Made by a program: the position numbers and the translations under genes. DNA of 64,000 bases from Eutreptiella sp. 'Long Island Sound 2002' (lineage: Eukaryota; Euglenozoa; Euglenophyceae; Eutreptiales; Eutreptiaceae): NCBI GenBank assembly GCA_964036045.1, contig OZ038381.1, forward strand, positions 143,353,596-143,417,595. The letters are read 5' to 3'. Under the pieces are notes generated by a model. The model made no database searches and was not told where the DNA came from. It worked only from the letters and a program-made list of their open reading frames with translations. Positions 52,601 through 62,643 of the stretch are shown piece by piece (positions within the stretch are counted from its first letter, which is position 1; each line of letters begins with the position of its first letter).

Positions 52601-55003
52601 TACGGGATACGAGGTACGGGATATGCGGTATGTTGTACACAGTGTGAGGTATGGGTGATGTGTTTGGAAATATGGATTATGCGAATTGCGGTGTCAAATG
52701 TGGTGTCAAAGTACAGTTTAGGAGGGGTAAATTTCACTCATAGAGTACGGGATATGATGTTCGAGACATGAGTCATGTGGCACGGGATATGAGGTACAAG
52801 ACATGAGGTGTGTTGTATTGGGTATGTGAAATGCGGTGCGGTGTGAGATCTTAATATATTTCATTGTGGTATGGACGTTCGTTCGTCCTCGTCGTTCGTC
52901 GTACCCAAAAAGTCCTCCCAATCGTGCACGCTGCTGCTGGCGCGCGCGCGTGCCCGTCAAATGGCATCTGGCGGATTTGCGATTTCGATTTCGGGCACGA
53001 CAAGTCGATCTGAAATCATGGAATCACGTGTTTTAAAAATCTGTATGTACTGTACAATCGATTATCCGGGTATCTGCACGAATAATCCCGCCTTTTCACT
53101 TTTGGCGATTTTAGCCAACCGGCAGCAGTGGCGACAGTTCTCTCGCTTATAGGGTACGGGATATGAGGTTTGAGACATGAGTGAGGAAGTACGGGATACG
53201 AGGTACGGGATATGCGGTATGTTGTACACAGTGTGAGGTATGGCTGATGTGTTTGGAAATATGGATTATGCGAATCGCGGTGTGAAATGTGGTGTCAGAG
53301 TACAGTTTAGGAGCGGTAAATTTCACTCATAGAGTACGGGATATGATGTTTGAGACATGAGTCAGGTGGCACGGGATATGAGGTACGGGACATGAGGTGT
53401 GTTGTATTGGGTATGTGAAATGCGGTGCGGTGTGAGATATGGTGCTACGGTGATATGGTGATATGGCCCGCGCTTCAAGCGCGAGCATTCACACTAGTTA
53501 ATATATTTAATTGTTGTAAGGTTCGTTCGTCGTCGTCGTCGTCGTCGTAGTTCGTCATACCATATCCAAAACGTCCCCCCAATTGTGCACGCTGCTGCTG
53601 GCGCGCGCGCGTGCCCGTCAAATGGCATCTGGCGGATTTGCGATTTCCATTTCTGGCACGAGAAATATCGTGTCAGAAATATCGCGCTATGAAATCATGG
53701 AATCATGTGTTTTAAAAATCTGGATGTACTGTACAATCGATTATTCGGGTATCTGCTCGAATAATCCCGCCTGTTGACTTTTGGCGATTTGAGCCAACAG
53801 GCAGCAGTGGCGACAGTTCTCTCGCTTATACAGTACGGGATATGAAGTTTGAGACATGAGTCATGAGGTACGGGATACGAGGTATGGGATATGCGGTATG
53901 TTGTACACAGTGTGAGGTATGGGTGATGTGTTTGGAAATATAGATTATGCGAAACGCGGTGTCAAATGTGGTGTCAGAGTACAGTTTAGGAGGGGTAAAT
54001 TTCACTCATAAAGTACGGGATATGATGTTTGAGACATGAATCAGGTGGCACGGGATACGGGGTACGGGACATGAAGTATGTTGTATTGGGTATGTGAAAT
54101 GCGGTGCGGTGTGAGATATGGTGCTATGGTGATATAGTGATATGGCCCGCGCTTTAAGCGCGGGCATTCGCACTAGTTAATATATTTAACTGTTGTATGG
54201 ACATTCGTTCGTTCGTTCGTTCGTTCGTTCGTCGTCGTTCGTCATACCCAAAAAATCCTCCCAATTGTGCACGCTGCTGCTGGCGCGCGCGCGTGCCCGT
54301 CAAATGGCATCTGGCGGATTTGCGATTTCGATTTCTGGCACGACAAATCGATCTGAAATCATGGATTCATGTAATCTGAATGTACTGTACAATCGATTAA
54401 CCGGGTATCTGCACGATTAATCCCGCCTGTTGACTTTTGGCGATTTTAGGCAACAGGCAGCAGTGGCGACAGTTCTCTCGCTTATACAGTACGGGATATG
54501 AGGTTTGAGACATGAGTCATGAGGTACGGGAAAGGAGGTACGGGATATGCGGTATGTTGTACACAGTGTGAGGCATGGGTGATGTGTTTGGAAATATGGA
54601 ATATGCGAATCGCGGTGTCAAATGTGGCGTCAGAGTACATTTTAGGAGGGGTAAATTTGACTCATAGGGTACGGGATATGATGTTTGAGTGTGGTACGGG
54701 ATACGAGGTACGGGATATGCGGTATGTTGTACACAGTGTGAGGTATGGGTGATGTGTTTGGAAATATGGATTATGCGAATCGCGGTGTCAAATGTGCTGT
54801 CAGAGTACAGTTTAGGAGGGGTAAGTTTCACTCATAGAGTACGGGATATGATGTTTGAGACATGAGTCATGTGGCACGGGATATGAGGTACGGGACATGA
54901 GGTGTGTTGTATTGGGTTTGCGAAATGCGGTGCGGTGTGAGATATGGTCCTATGGTGATATGGTGATATGGCCCGCGCTTCAAGCGCGGGCATTCGCACT
55001 AGT
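49660..55003 (+). repeat. Tandem array of Helitron-like non-autonomous units
   Basis: Large repeats (e.g. 50560 and 51703 are 1143 bp apart) built from gtacgggatatgaggt, tttggaaatatagattatg, ttaggaggggtaaatttc, gctgctgctggcgcgcgcgc and gttgacttttggcgatttt blocks, in full, half and rearranged order. Five units end in the hairpin gcccgcgctt-c-aagcgcgggc, seven bases, then CTAG at 50629, 51772, 53494, 54173 and 54999, each followed by T. Hairpin plus CTAG|T is the Helitron 3' terminus. No protein-coding capacity. Confidence 0.75.
54971..55002 (+). repeat. Helitron-like 3' terminus, last copy
   Basis: Hairpin arms gcccgcgctt / aagcgcgggc, then attcgca and CTAG (54999-55002), followed directly by TCTCTATT. 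The TC that follows could be the 5' start of the next Helitron, whose helicase pieces lie downstream. Confidence 0.65.
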
Positions 55004-55129
55004 CTCTATTAATTTCAGACTCGTCTTCGTCGTCGAAGTGTCCAGGCGCGGGCCTGGCGGCGGCGCGCGTGTGCGCATCGCAGAAAAGAATCTATGCTAC
55101 CAGGCGGCATTTTTTTTTCTAATTACACA

Positions 55130-55500
55130 GATGTATGCGCATTTTTGAGGCGCATCAATCGGTGTGCGGTACGGTCGCATCTTCGCCGATTCTGGCTGTT
55201 CAGTTGGCCGAACGGGCGCTAACCGCCTGTAACTACTCTCAGAACCACCTGTTAGCGCTATCTGTCGTATGTTATCCAAAGCGCCAGCGCCCGCGCTGCA
55301 CAGCACGGACATGTGTCTGTCAATTTCTGCAAATCCCCTGGGGTTTCCTCTATGTAGCGTTAGAGCGAACTTCCTGCCCGGCATGCCGGCATTGCATCAC
55401 TGGTGAATTGTCCCCCACTCCCAATCCACTCCCTTTACCTACCCACATGGTGCAAAGTGGTGCTAATTGTGCAGTTTTGTTGATGGTACCTTGTAGCGGG
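55130..55500 (+). repeat. 1.32-kb direct repeat, left part (partner 56450-56780)
   Basis: gcatttttgaggcgcatc and ggctgttcagttggccga occur at both places 1320 bp apart, so the helicase fragment was duplicated with this upstream sequence. No gene is supported in it. Confidence 0.7.
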
Positions 55501-55589
55501 GCAAGCATCTCATGACCGTTGTATCTTGACACCCGAAAACGAAACGGCGGACACAATTAATGCTGTGATTCGGGAATCATTCTCGGTGA

Positions 55590-56147
55590 TTTACATGTTT
55601 ATGAGTCGGCTGATTATTTTGGTGAAGATTCTGAAGCCCAATCCAACATTTACCCAAACGAGTTCTTAAACACGTTACTCCCATCAGGAATGCCACAACA
55701 TCGCCTCAATCTTAAGGTTGGAGCACCAATAATACTCATCCGCAACTTGAACTGGCCTTATGACCCCGATTGAGTGTTACTTCGTGTCTTCGCTACACAA
55801 TCCAAGCAACGGTGCTAACAGGAACACACAAAGGAAACTCCGTTTGCATACCCCGGATTAATCTCACTTTATCTGATGATGATGATCTCCCTATCAAATT
55901 CATTCGTCGCCAATTTCCTGTAAAGTTAGCCTTCTGTATGACCATTAACAAAAGCCAAGGTCAGATGTTTTCTAAAGTGGGTCTCTTATTGGCAACCCGA
56001 CCATTTTCACATGGTCAAGTCTATGTTGCTCTATCGCGCTGCGGAAATTCAAGCGCTATCAAAGTATGGACAACAGCGGACTTGCAGGTTGACGCAAACA
56101 ACTATGGAGTCATTGAAAACATTGTTTGGCCGGAAATATTGGACTGA
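55590..56147 (+). pseudogene. Helitron Pif1-like helicase C-terminus, copy 1
   Basis: Frame pieces: YPNEFLNTLLPSGMPQHRL, LKVGAPIILIRNLN, then after a frameshift near 55760 TVLTGTHKGNSVCIPRI, PIKFIRRQFPVKLAFCMTI, NKSQGQMFSKVGLLLATR and FSHGQVYVALSRC. These are the late motifs of the Helitron SF1 helicase (LK.GAP.ILIRNLN, MTINKSQGQ, HGQ.YVALSR). RAAGLMNGT, present in copy 2, is deleted after RNLN. Replication-initiator and early helicase motifs are missing. ATP-driven unwinding during rolling-circle transposition is the family role; this copy is dead. Confidence 0.85.
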
Positions 56148-56340
56148 GATCTTCCACAGCTCACAACGTACATGCCATCCAACTTCAACGTCCCATACCG
56201 TGAGTGATGGGCCGACAACAAGATCAATGCGGAGCCTCTGCCATCCCTACCCATGGGACCAGTGCGAACCCTGATAGGATCACCGCGTAGGATGGATACC
56301 CAACTGTGAGGACGCGGCCCTATCACTCTATAAATTTTGT

Positions 56341-56365
56341 TTGCAACCCGCGCATTTGCGCGGGC
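56341..56365 (+). repeat. Hairpin between helicase copies
   Basis: cccgcgca-tt-tgcgcggg follows helicase copy 1, where a Helitron 3' hairpin would be expected, but no CTAG follows. Confidence 0.5.
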
Positions 56366-56839
56366 CGATTACCGTGTGCCGTGTGCCGTGTGCCGTGTGC
56401 GCCTCGCAGAAAAAAATTTATGCTACAAGGCGACATTTTTTTTTACACAGATGTATGCGCATTTTTGAGGCGCATCGATCCGTGTGCAGTACGGTTGCAT
56501 CTTCGCCGATTCTGGCTGTTCAGTTGGCCGAGCGGGCGCTAACCGTCTGTAACTACTCCCAGAACCACCTGTCAGCGCTATTCGTCAATGTTATCGCAAG
56601 CGCCAGCGCCGGCGCTGCACAGCACGGCACATGTGGGAAATCAATTTCTGTAAACCCCTACGGTTTTCTCTATGTCCCTGAGTGGCTTAAAGCGAACTTC
56701 CTGCTGGCATTGCCTCACTGGGTGCAATACTCCCCTGGCCGCTGCACTCATTGCTCTTTGCAGGTATTCATGCTTGCAAGTCGCTTCATTTCCTTCGACT
56801 GTAGCCCCTGAAGTGGAGTGTCGGCGGCATCCGACAGCC

Positions 56840-57415
56840 TCTGATTTACATGTTTATGAGTCAGCTGATTATTTTGGCGAAGATTCTGAAGCCCAATCCA
56901 ACATTTACCCAAACGAGTTCGTAAACACGTTACTCCCATGAGGAATGCCACAACATCGCCTCAATCTGAAGGTTGGAGCACCAATAATACTCATCCGCAA
57001 CTTGAATCGAGCTGCTGGCCTTATGAATGGCACCTGATTGAGTGTTACTTCGTGTCTTCGCTACACAATCCATGCAACGGTGCTAACAGGAACATAGAAG
57101 GGAAACTCCGTTTGCATACCCCGGATTAATCTCACAGTATCTCATGATGATGATCTCCCTATCAAATTCATTGGTCGCCAACTTCCGGTAAAGTTTGCCT
57201 TCTGTATGACCATTAACAAAAGCCAAGATCAGATGTTTTCTAAAGTGGGTCTCTTATTGGCAACCCGACCGTTTTCACATGGTCAAGTTTATGTTACTCT
57301 ATCGCGCTGCGGAAATTCAAGCGCTATCAAAGTATGGACAGTAGGGGACTTGCAGGTTGACGCAAACAACTATAGAGTCATTGAAAACATCGTTTGGCCG
57401 GAAATATTGGACTGA
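56840..57415 (+). pseudogene. Helitron Pif1-like helicase C-terminus, copy 2
   Basis: YPNEFVNTLLP then TGA, GMPQHRLNLKVGAPIILIRN, NLNRAAGLMNGT, TGA, then in another frame AFCMTINKSQDQMFSKVGLL and FSHGQVYVTLSRCGNSS to VWPEILD. At least two stops and a frameshift; NKSQD replaces NKSQG. Confidence 0.8.
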
Positions 57416-57419
57416 GATC

Positions 57420-60300
57420 TTCCACAGCTCACAACGTACATGCTGAAGCGGTACCCAGAACCCCATGGCCAGGTTACGGCATACAACCGGTCTCCGGTCC
57501 ACTAACCCCATGCACGGCGTGTTCCGTGCCGTGAAGCCCCGCATCGGCAACCGATGCACCGCCAGCGGAGATTTGTGTATCAGAATATCAGGAATCAACA
57601 GGGTTTTATTTTCATAATGTTTCCGTCAATTTTTATGCTTCCGTTCCGATACTCACTGTTTTGACTGCTGGCGGTTGGTTCGCGACTTTACCGTAACCGC
57701 CAGTTTAACTGTTTATAATGGAAATTTTAACGCTATCCGTCACGAAGGCTCCAAAGTCGCCAGGAACTGCATGGATGCTTCCGCAATTTTCATAATTAAT
57801 ACTCGCAACCTTAATCCGAATTTTTCAGGATGTCGAAATCGGATTTTCGACTTCGACATCCCCGCACTTGATTTGACCTCTTTCGAGTGGACCTACGTGC
57901 TTCCGTATGCACGAATCAACTTCCCTTTTATCCTGCCCTCCATTTGTCTTAAAGATATGGGCAAAACAAAGTTGATTCGTGAGGCCACTTGTGAAGGTCA
58001 TATCTCGTGTTGCTTGCGGGTATTGACGATAAGGAAACGTGGGGTGTATTCACAATACTCCCGACGTAATTTAGGAAGCATTATATGCCTTGCGTCTCCA
58101 CACGTGCGCGCTAGTGTAATGGATCATGGTCAAGAGGGTAGAGTTTGCGTTACAACTCATTGGCCATGATATTGCGTGCGTTAAGATAACTTTCGAGTGT
58201 AGCGCGCAAGTGTTGGTGTTGCATAGGAACTCTCCTTGAGTTCCTATGAGCGATTGACACAAAGATATGCCCTTGGAGGGGCATGACATATCGTGGTGGG
58301 AGCTACATTTTTGGGCAATATGTGGTATGTGCCATGTGTTGTGTTGTGTGCCCATTTGGCGGGTCCATTACTCCAAGCCAAGCCCGCCAATGGACCTCAT
58401 ATTGTGCAAGCCCCTTCTCCATACTCCCTACGGTCAATTGCAAGCCTAACCTTCGTGAAGGGAAGCTTGTGTGGTGATCCCGAAGCGATGCGTTGGGAGC
58501 AAGGTGTGTGTTTTACAATTTTCCATATTTTCATGTGCCCACTTGGGAAGTAGCGCTCGTAACCTTTCAATGCGCCCCAAGTGGAGCACATATGTGGGAT
58601 CGAAGGTCAATGGTGTCAAGTCATTGTGTTTAGAAGGATTAAGTGATTGCACGATCCAAGCCGGAGATATTATAATATAATTGTAGACCTTTCAAGGCAC
58701 TTTTGTGTGTCATTGTGCCAATTTTGCCATTTTTGGCTCGTCATGATGTCAAGTGGCGACCGTGTATCTCAACGTTGCGCTCAATTGACATCATGACCCA
58801 AGTATGTTATGAGGGTACATACTTCGGTAGCCAACATATCTTGGACCCGGCGAATAACTCCTCTTAGGCTTGGCATACCGTGGCCGCCACGTTGGCGATT
58901 TGGGACTATCCCAAATCATGGGCTCACTTGGCGACCCTGCCATTCCCAATACCGGAGGAGTTGGGCGACGCCCAAAAGATATGTTGGACCAACATGACTT
59001 GATACCAATCCCATGGCACACTCCGGTCCGAGTCGGGCATGTGCCTCATTTGCCTCAACCATGAGTGTGCGCATTTTTGGCCATTTTGAGCATTTTTCCA
59101 CTTTTGCTGCCCGCCGTGCCCCATGTTCTAACCTTCGTGCACGCCGGACGCATGGACCAATGGACCATATATGACATGGGTGTTATGGGTAATGGTCCCC
59201 ATGGTCCACACACCACGTGGGCGAAGCGGAGCCGCCTTCGTCAAGGCGCTAGGCCAAATTGAGTATGGGCAATTTTGCCATTTTTGCATTTGTGGACCCA
59301 ATTGGGATCGTCACCACGCCGATTGGCATGGAGATCTTTGAGAGCCAAGGGCATGGGAGTCTCCGTTGGACTCCCGGTGGATCGCGTATGGAATGGCGGA
59401 TCCGATCTCCAAGCCGGCGTGGAGATATACTATTGGGAGCACACCGAATTTTGGCTCATTTCAAGCAGCCAAAATGACCCAATTTTGGGACCCCAATTTC
59501 CCCCTTCCGTGTGGTCAATTGGCGGCCCCATTTCTCTAAGCCCATAGGGAGCCCGGACCTAAATTCAAGTTGTACACTCAGATATAAGTCCTAGGTCCTG
59601 CCTCCCACCCTGTGAGCCATTGGCCTTACCTTGGCCGGGCGAGCCACGCGTGGGAATGACGCCAATTTTGGTGAATTTGGCATCATGACCCCACTTGACT
59701 CGTCCGTGTTGCCCTGATGCCGGGACCTCAGAGGGAACCAGGTTGGATGAGGGTTCCAGGGAGTTTGTACTCGAAGGGCATAGGGTCAGTTGCCTCGTCC
59801 CTACCTCTGGCGGGTCCGGACGAGGGGTCAATTTTGGGAATTTTGGAGCTAATATCAGTTTGGGCTGAAACAGCCCATTTTCAGCTACCAACTCCTGGGT
59901 GATAATGGCGGGGCCATATCTCTGGCTCAGAGAGGAGTTGGGACCTGCCGTTAAGGGAGCATAGGGAGCCACTGTCAGTTGGCTTTGGAGCCCCTTGGTT
60001 CCCAGGAACTCGCCTGTGGCTGGGCGGGACACCTCTCCCATTGGCAGGGTTTCAGGGTCCGGACTGAGCAGGGCATGGGTTGTGTTTGAGCCCCCGCCCC
60101 CATCAGCCACTGAGAGGGTCGGACCTGGGATTGGGATATGAGTTGGGACTGAGTGTCTATGGTCCTGTGATGCCCTTACCCCAGTCCAGTCTTAACCCCA
60201 TGTGTACATATCCTGATGTGTTGCTGTACATACTTTCGTTCCCTCTTTGCAGAGTGGCAAGGATTCTGAAACGCTTTGTCACATGACACAGGCGTATTGA
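57420..60300. other. No firm gene; possible LTR and leader of the gag element
   Basis: ORFs here are short and unrecognised (the longest, 57675-58169 +, has no domain). Since gag begins at 60841, part of 58.8-60.3 kb could be a 5' LTR; tggcaaggattctgaaac at about 60257 could be a primer-binding site. The second LTR is outside the window, so this cannot be tested here. 60470-60560 is a gcgcagc-type simple repeat. Confidence 0.35.
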
Positions 60301-60840
60301 TGCCCTTGTGAGCGTAGTGCCTTGCCTGCCTGCTCACCTGTGCGTGTCACCGCAGCGTCCCGTGGCCGGCCCCCCACGGGAACGCGTCAAAAGCGTTTCA
60401 CCGCCGCGGGGTTACCCAGCCCTCGCGTGCCACTCGGGGCCACCGACCCCGAGCAGCGCGTCGCAGCAGCGCGGCGCAGCTCGCAGTTCGCAGCGCAGCG
60501 CAGCGTCTCGCAGCGCAGCGCAGCGGCTCGCAGCGCCACTCAGCGACAGCGCCGAGTTCGTCACGGAGCCCGCAGCGCCGTCCAGCGCATCGCCCTGACC
60601 GCGCAGCAACCGTGAAAGAGGTGCACAGACCAGGACTCCTGCATCAGCCCCATCGGCCGACCCGGAGTCCCAACGGCCGACCAGCAAGGCCGCGTCAACC
60701 ACCTCCACAACCACCGGCTGACCAGCACCAGCCGCACTTCCAATCCAGTGCTGCAGCACCCTCCTCAACAACCACACCCAGTTCGTTGAGTTGAACGAGT
60801 GCACATCAAGGACTTCAAGATCATCTACGCCCCCGCTGCC

Positions 60841-62643
60841 ATGGTGAATTGGCAGGAAGCGGGCAGGACGTGGCCGCGGCCCCACCCCCATGCAGCACGC
60901 CTGCTGCGTGGGTTGGTTTGGGACCAGCACTACCGCCACAGCAACCCCCAGTGCGAAGGCGGCATGCCCAGGAGCTTCGAGCTCCGCACGGACATCGCCC
61001 CCGACCGCCTGCAGGCCGTGGAGGACTGGCTGCGGGCGGAAGGGTACGAGTACCGCCACCAGCAGAGGCGCTGGAGGACGTGGACCCGGCCGGACAGGCC
61101 CGGCGAAGGCCTGCGTCCCGACGGGATTGAGGAGGACGAGGAGCCCAACGCCTACCCGTCGGGCGCCTCGATCAACGTCTCCCTGTGGGACGTGATCGAG
61201 AAGAACTTCCCGGAACCGGGGAGCGAGCGCAGGCCGCAGGGCAGCAGCAGCGCGTCTCCGGGGAAGGAGAAGCGGTCCGCCGGGGACAAGAAGAGGGACC
61301 GGAGGTGGCGGGAGTACCAGGAGTCCCTGGCCGCCGAAGCCGCCCAAGGCGCCAAGGGCGGAACCCCAGCCCCCAGTCCCCAACGGCCCAATGGTGGACA
61401 CCACCCCGGCTCCACCACCCTTGGCGACTACATCCAAGTCGCCAAGCAGACCCAGGCCAAGCCCCGTCCGCTGCTCCTGAAGGCCCGGCAGGCCTCAGCA
61501 GGCCCCAGCAGCGACATCGAGTCGGCCCACCGCGGGAGGACGCCGGCCGACCAGGCCAGCTCCAGCAGCAGCGTCGCTCCCGAAAGGGACGTGGCGCGCG
61601 CCTGTGAGCGCGCCTGTGGGGTGCCCTGCAACCGTCGGGTTGCCCGGCAACGGGCCAAGCAGTACAGCGCTGCTGTGGAGGGCGCCGCCGGCATCGCCCA
61701 GGAGGAGGCTGCGCAGTGGGCGCATGGCATGGCCATCCACACCCAGACCGTGGCGGCCATTGCGGCCGGACTCACGGCCGTAGCCGCCCATGGGGTAGCG
61801 ACTGCCCAGGTCAACGGTGAATTGGCGGCAGCCGACGAGGAAGCCCGCCTGACGCAGGAGGCCATTGCCTGCAAGGAGGCCGAGGTGAAGGCGCTGGGGG
61901 AGGCGCTTGCCCAAGAGAGGGCAAAGAAGGAGGCGGAGGAAAGGGCCCACGCCGAAGCGACGGCTAAGGCCCAGGAAGATGCCGCCAAGAAGGAAGCCAT
62001 CGAGGCCGCGCGACGGAAGGTCGCAGAGGAGAAGGCCAAGACGGAGGCGGAGCTGGCCGCGTTGGAGGCGCAGAAGGCGCAGCTGCTGCAGGCCCGGGAA
62101 GCCGAGGCGGCTCGTGCTCGGGAAGAAGCCGAAGCGCGAGCTGCCGCAGCCACCGCCGCCGCAATGGAGGAGGCAGAGGCCAAACTCCGCCACGAGACTC
62201 CCCCGGGAGGATCGCGGGTGGAGACCCTTCGAAGGCTTTTCGAAGGGGACGCCTCCTCCAGGATGAAGCTGGATGAGGCGGACACGGGCAGCAGTGGGAG
62301 CGGTAGCACCACCGCCCGTCGACGGAGGAAGGGCAAGGGGAAGACCCCCGAGAGGCCGCGGAGGCCAGCGGGTGGGCACCCCCACGACAGTGACCCCTTC
62401 TTCACCGCCAGTGACGGGGATGAACGAGGCCGTCGACATCGCCAAGTGGTGGCTTGGACGGGCGGAGGTGGCGGAGACGTCCCCATGGAAGGTGAGGATG
62501 AGGATCCCCCTCCTCCCTACCGGAGCTCCGAGTCCTCCGTGACCGAGACGCCCAGGTGGGGCGACATGGACGAAGATGACGACATGGAGTTCGGCATCAC
62601 GAGGAAGCGCCCATCCTCGGACCCACCGAGGCGACCCGGTTGA
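60841..62643 (+). CDS. Retrotransposon gag N-terminal part, coiled coil
   Basis: ATG at 60841-60843 in a good context (gccATGG), 600 codons to TGA. Start MVNWQEAGRTWPRPHPH; residues 40-100 are basic/aromatic (LRTDIAPDRLQAVEDWLRAE); a Ser/Pro-rich linker; residues about 265-480 form a long Ala/Glu/Lys coiled coil (EEARLTQEAIACKEAEVKAL, AEATAKAQEDAAKKEAIEAA); a basic RRRRKGKGKTPERPRR stretch; an acidic end (MDEDDDMEFGITRKRP). The high GC and intact frame contrast with the decayed elements upstream, suggesting recent insertion. Family link comes from the next segment. Confidence 0.6.
   Translation: MVNWQEAGRTWPRPHPHAARLLRGLVWDQHYRHSNPQCEGGMPRSFELRTDIAPDRLQAVEDWLRAEGYEYRHQQRRWRTWTRPDRPGEGLRPDGIEEDEEPNAYPSGASINVSLWDVIEKNFPEPGSERRPQGSSSASPGKEKRSAGDKKRDRRWREYQESLAAEAAQGAKGGTPAPSPQRPNGGHHPGSTTLGDYIQVAKQTQAKPRPLLLKARQASAGPSSDIESAHRGRTPADQASSSSSVAPERDVARACERACGVPCNRRVARQRAKQYSAAVEGAAGIAQEEAAQWAHGMAIHTQTVAAIAAGLTAVAAHGVATAQVNGELAAADEEARLTQEAIACKEAEVKALGEALAQERAKKEAEERAHAEATAKAQEDAAKKEAIEAARRKVAEEKAKTEAELAALEAQKAQLLQAREAEAARAREEAEARAAAATAAAMEEAEAKLRHETPPGGSRVETLRRLFEGDASSRMKLDEADTGSSGSGSTTARRRRKGKGKTPERPRRPAGGHPHDSDPFFTASDGDERGRRHRQVVAWTGGGGGDVPMEGEDEDPPPPYRSSESSVTETPRWGDMDEDDDMEFGITRKRPSSDPPRRPG

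Noticed and set aside
49660-55003. CRISPR-like array
   Set aside because: Repeats are hundreds of bases long, eukaryotic context, with Helitron-type ends; no cas genes and no regular spacers.
57675-58169. 164-codon plus-strand ORF
   Set aside because: No domain, no paralogue, ordinary composition for chance; kept only as unannotated sequence.
58800-60260. 5' LTR of the gag element with a primer-binding site at about 60257
   Set aside because: The 3' LTR lies outside the window, so ends cannot be verified; noted only as a possibility.
60412-61437. 341-codon minus-strand ORF
   Set aside because: Antisense to the gag start and a gcgcagc simple repeat.
61428-62486. 352- and 316-codon minus-strand ORFs opposite gag
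   Set aside because: Antisense shadows of a GC-rich coiled-coil gene; Ala/Ser-rich with no pattern.
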